Below are positions 7,569 to 9,273 of a DNA stretch of 9,273 nucleotides, in pieces (position 1 is the first letter of the stretch; every line of letters begins with the position of its first letter). A program made the translations under genes and the position numbers. The stretch comes from JAGTRP01 sp050259815 (GTDB lineage Bacteria > Pseudomonadota > Gammaproteobacteria > Burkholderiales > Rhodocyclaceae): positions 1 to 9,273 of the forward strand of contig JBLNBI010000089.1 in assembly GCA_050259815.1 (NCBI GenBank), in the 5' to 3' direction. The notes beneath the pieces were generated by a model. The model was not told the origin of the DNA. It worked only from the letters and a program-made list of their open reading frames with translations, and searched no databases.

Positions 7569-8309
7569 TCAATACATGTGCTGGCCGCCGTTGATGGAAA
7601 TGTTGGCGCCGGTGACGAACGCCGCCTCATCCGAGGCGAGGTAGGCCACTAGGCCGGCGATTTCCTCCGGCTTGCCCAGCCGATTCACGGGAATCTGGGG
7701 CAGGATTTTTGAATCCAGAATCTCCTGTGGAATGGCGGTCACCATCTTGGTGCCGATATAACCCGGGGAGATGGTATTCACCGTCACCCCGTACTTGGCG
7801 ACCTCCAGGGCGAGGGCCTTGGTAAAGCCGTGCATGCCCGCCTTGGCCGCCGAGTAGTTGGTCTGGCCGAAGGCACCCTTCTGGCCATTGACCGAAGAAA
7901 CATTGATCACCCGCCCCCACCGGCGTTCCATCATTCCATCCATGACCTGCTTGGTCATGTTGAAGACGGAGTCCAGGTTGGTATGGATGACCGCATCCCA
8001 GTCGGCCTTGGTCATCTTCTTGAAGGTCATGTCCCGGGTGATGCCGGCGTTGTTCACCAGTACATCCACCGGGCCGATGTCCGCGGCGATCTGCTCGATG
8101 CAGGCCTGGCAGGAGTCGAAATCGGTGACATCGCAGGGATAGGCCTTGAAACCGTAGCCCAGGTTTTCCATGGTTTCCAGCCATTCCCGGACTTTGGTAT
8201 TGCCGGCCGAATGGGTCGCCACCACCTTGAAGCCCTGGGCCGCCAGCTTGATGCAGACGGCCTCGCCCAGGCCGCCCATTCCACCCGTTACCAGCGCAAC
8301 TCTCGACAT
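7569..8309 (-). CDS. phaB: Acetoacetyl-CoA reductase (first PhaB copy)
   Basis: This 246-residue short-chain dehydrogenase is a paralogue of the gene that follows it, roughly 60 percent identical by eye. Motifs are TGGMGGLG (residues 8-15), NNAGITRDMTFKKM (86-99), catalytic Ser139, Tyr152 and Lys156 (VSSVNGQKGAFGQTNYSAAK), and the C-terminus SINGGQHMY. Several segments (MTKADWDAVIHTNLDSVFNM, KQVMDGM, QTNYSAAKAGMHGFT) look very close to the Cupriavidus necator PhaB as I recall it, so this copy may be the conventional one. The putative cofactor loop is ATHSAGNTKVREW, with more basic residues than the other copy. The ATG at 8309 is chosen over the open frame upstream because it gives the family N-terminus MSRVALVTGG and has AGGAGG (8314-8319) four bases upstream. 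It starts 26 bp after the phaC stop, in the same operon. Confidence 0.94.
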   Translation of the reverse strand: MSRVALVTGGMGGLGEAVCIKLAAQGFKVVATHSAGNTKVREWLETMENLGYGFKAYPCDVTDFDSCQACIEQIAADIGPVDVLVNNAGITRDMTFKKMTKADWDAVIHTNLDSVFNMTKQVMDGMMERRWGRVINVSSVNGQKGAFGQTNYSAAKAGMHGFTKALALEVAKYGVTVNTISPGYIGTKMVTAIPQEILDSKILPQIPVNRLGKPEEIAGLVAYLASDEAAFVTGANISINGGQHMY

Positions 8310-8313
8310 GATG

Positions 8314-8319
8314 CCTCCT
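8314..8319 (-). promoter_or_regulatory. Ribosome binding site of the first phaB
   Basis: AGGAGG on the minus strand, four bases before the ATG at 8309, is a consensus Shine-Dalgarno at slightly short spacing. It lies in the 26-bp gap after phaC and decides the start against upstream in-frame codons inside phaC. Confidence 0.7.
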
Positions 8320-8335
8320 GTCCGCGAACCGTGAA

Positions 8336-9273
8336 TCAGACCGCCCGTTCCTTGACGTAGCGTCCCGGCGCCGGCTCGATGGGCTTGTACTTGGCGTTGC
8401 CCAGCTTGCGCGGAGCGCGCTCCTTGCCGCCGAATTCCTTGATCCAGGCGGCCCAATCGGTCCACCAGCTACCCTTCTTCTCCTCGGCATGGGCCAGCCA
8501 GGCTTCGGCATCGGCCTTGACGTCCTCGTTCACCCAGTAGCTGCGCTTGTTCTTGGAAGCCGGATTGACGACCCCGGCGATATGGCCGGAAGCCCCCAGG
8601 ACGAAGCGGTTCTTGCCCCCCAGGAGACGGGTGCTCTGGTAGGCGGAGTGCCAGGGGACGATGTGGTCTTCCCGGGTCGCCAACAGATAGGCCGGCATTT
8701 CCAGGCGGCCCAGATCGACCCGGGTGCCGCACATCTGCAGCTTGCCGGGCACCCGCAGGCTGTTGTTCAGGTAAAGGTTGCGCATGTACCAGCAGGCAAA
8801 GGGACCCGGCAGGTTGGTGGAATCGGAATTCCAGTACAGCAGATCGAATGCCGCCGGCTTCTGGCCCTTCAGGTAATTGCTGGTGACGTAGTTCCAGACC
8901 AGGTCGTTGGCCCGCAGGAAGGAGAAGGTGTTCTGCAGGTCCCGGGCGGGCAGCAGGCCGCCCTTGCCGATTGCCGTTTCCCGGGCCGCCAGGCCGGCTT
9001 CGTCGATGAAGAGGCCGATCTCGCCGGTGTCCGAGAAGTCCAGGAGGGTGGTCAGCAGGGTCAGGGAGGAAACGATGTCCTCGCCCCGGGCCTTCAGGAC
9101 TGCCAGGGAGGAGGTAAGAATGGTGCCGCCGACGCAGAAGCCCAGGGCATTGACCTGGTCGGAGCCGCAGATTTCCTTGGCGGTGTGCAGCGCGGCGATG
9201 GCGCCCTGCTCCAGGTAGTTGTCCCAGGTGAGATGGCCCTGGGCCTCCTTGGGATTGCGCCAGGAAACCAGGA
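8336..9273 (-). CDS. phaC: Class I poly(3-hydroxyalkanoate) synthase PhaC, C-terminal part
   Basis: The frame enters from beyond the right edge (first complete codon at 9271) and ends at 8336, giving 311 residues of an expected total near 590. It covers the alpha/beta-hydrolase catalytic domain that polymerises (R)-3-hydroxyacyl-CoA at the granule surface. The lipase-like box is GFCVGG with catalytic Cys46 of the fragment (codon 9134-9136). The catalytic Asp202 lies in REDHIVPW (8666-8668), and the His230 general base in GASGHIAG (8582-8584). Their spacing (156 and 28) is close to the Cupriavidus synthase triad Cys319, Asp480, His508. Other class I marks are FDLLYWNSDSTNLPGP, WYMRNLYLNN and the C-terminal WTDWAAWIKEFGG. 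It is the first visible gene of the operon, followed by two reductases. No phaA thiolase is visible; one could lie past the edge or elsewhere. Confidence 0.97.
   Translation of the reverse strand, partial: LVSWRNPKEAQGHLTWDNYLEQGAIAALHTAKEICGSDQVNALGFCVGGTILTSSLAVLKARGEDIVSSLTLLTTLLDFSDTGEIGLFIDEAGLAARETAIGKGGLLPARDLQNTFSFLRANDLVWNYVTSNYLKGQKPAAFDLLYWNSDSTNLPGPFACWYMRNLYLNNSLRVPGKLQMCGTRVDLGRLEMPAYLLATREDHIVPWHSAYQSTRLLGGKNRFVLGASGHIAGVVNPASKNKRSYWVNEDVKADAEAWLAHAEEKKGSWWTDWAAWIKEFGGKERAPRKLGNAKYKPIEPAPGRYVKERAV

Noticed and set aside
6757..8309. Recent tandem duplication of phaB as a direct repeat
   Set aside because: The two genes differ throughout at protein level (about 40 percent of positions by eye) and in their flanks, so they are old paralogues or separate acquisitions, not a recent repeat.

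Overview
The window is GC-rich (about two thirds G+C by eye) and almost fully coding. It looks like a chromosomal segment of a polyhydroxyalkanoate (PHA)-storing betaproteobacterium. The class I PHA synthase, PhaB-type reductases and PhaR repressor, together with protein sequence style and gene order, fit the Rhodocyclales best (Azospira, Dechloromonas, Accumulibacter, Zoogloea relatives). That placement is an inference from memory, not a search. There are no RNA genes, insertion sequences, CRISPR arrays or phage genes.

Left half, plus strand (1-3357): the 3' part of tex (S1-domain RNA-binding transcription accessory protein), a single-cysteine ArsC/Spx-like reductase of the YffB type, and hslO (the chaperone Hsp33). 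The three are tightly packed, with 1 bp between the first two and a 4-bp ATGA overlap between the last two, so they probably form one transcription unit. The Hsp33 is notable because two of the four zinc/redox cysteines of its switch are aspartates.

Middle, minus strand (6653 down to 3392): phaR (PHA-responsive repressor), rimO (ribosomal protein S12 methylthiotransferase) and a GlcD/D-2-hydroxyacid dehydrogenase-type FAD flavoprotein. Only 3 bp separate phaR and rimO, and rimO overlaps the flavoprotein gene by 26 bp, so this is likely a second operon. It converges on hslO, with a palindrome between the two stop codons.

Right part, minus strand (9273 down to 6757): the C-terminal half of phaC with its Cys-Asp-His catalytic triad, followed by two tandem, diverged acetoacetyl-CoA reductase genes. 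This operon ends in a clear Rho-independent terminator with a UUCG loop. Directly behind it lies a compact phaR promoter region with a TATAAT -10 box and TGC repeats that could be a PhaR operator.

Together the right two thirds form a PHA biosynthesis and control locus: the reductases make (R)-3-hydroxybutyryl-CoA, PhaC polymerises it, and PhaR senses the polymer and represses granule genes. No thiolase (phaA) or phasin gene is present in the window. I found no wholly new system. The strongest lead is the altered Hsp33 redox switch.
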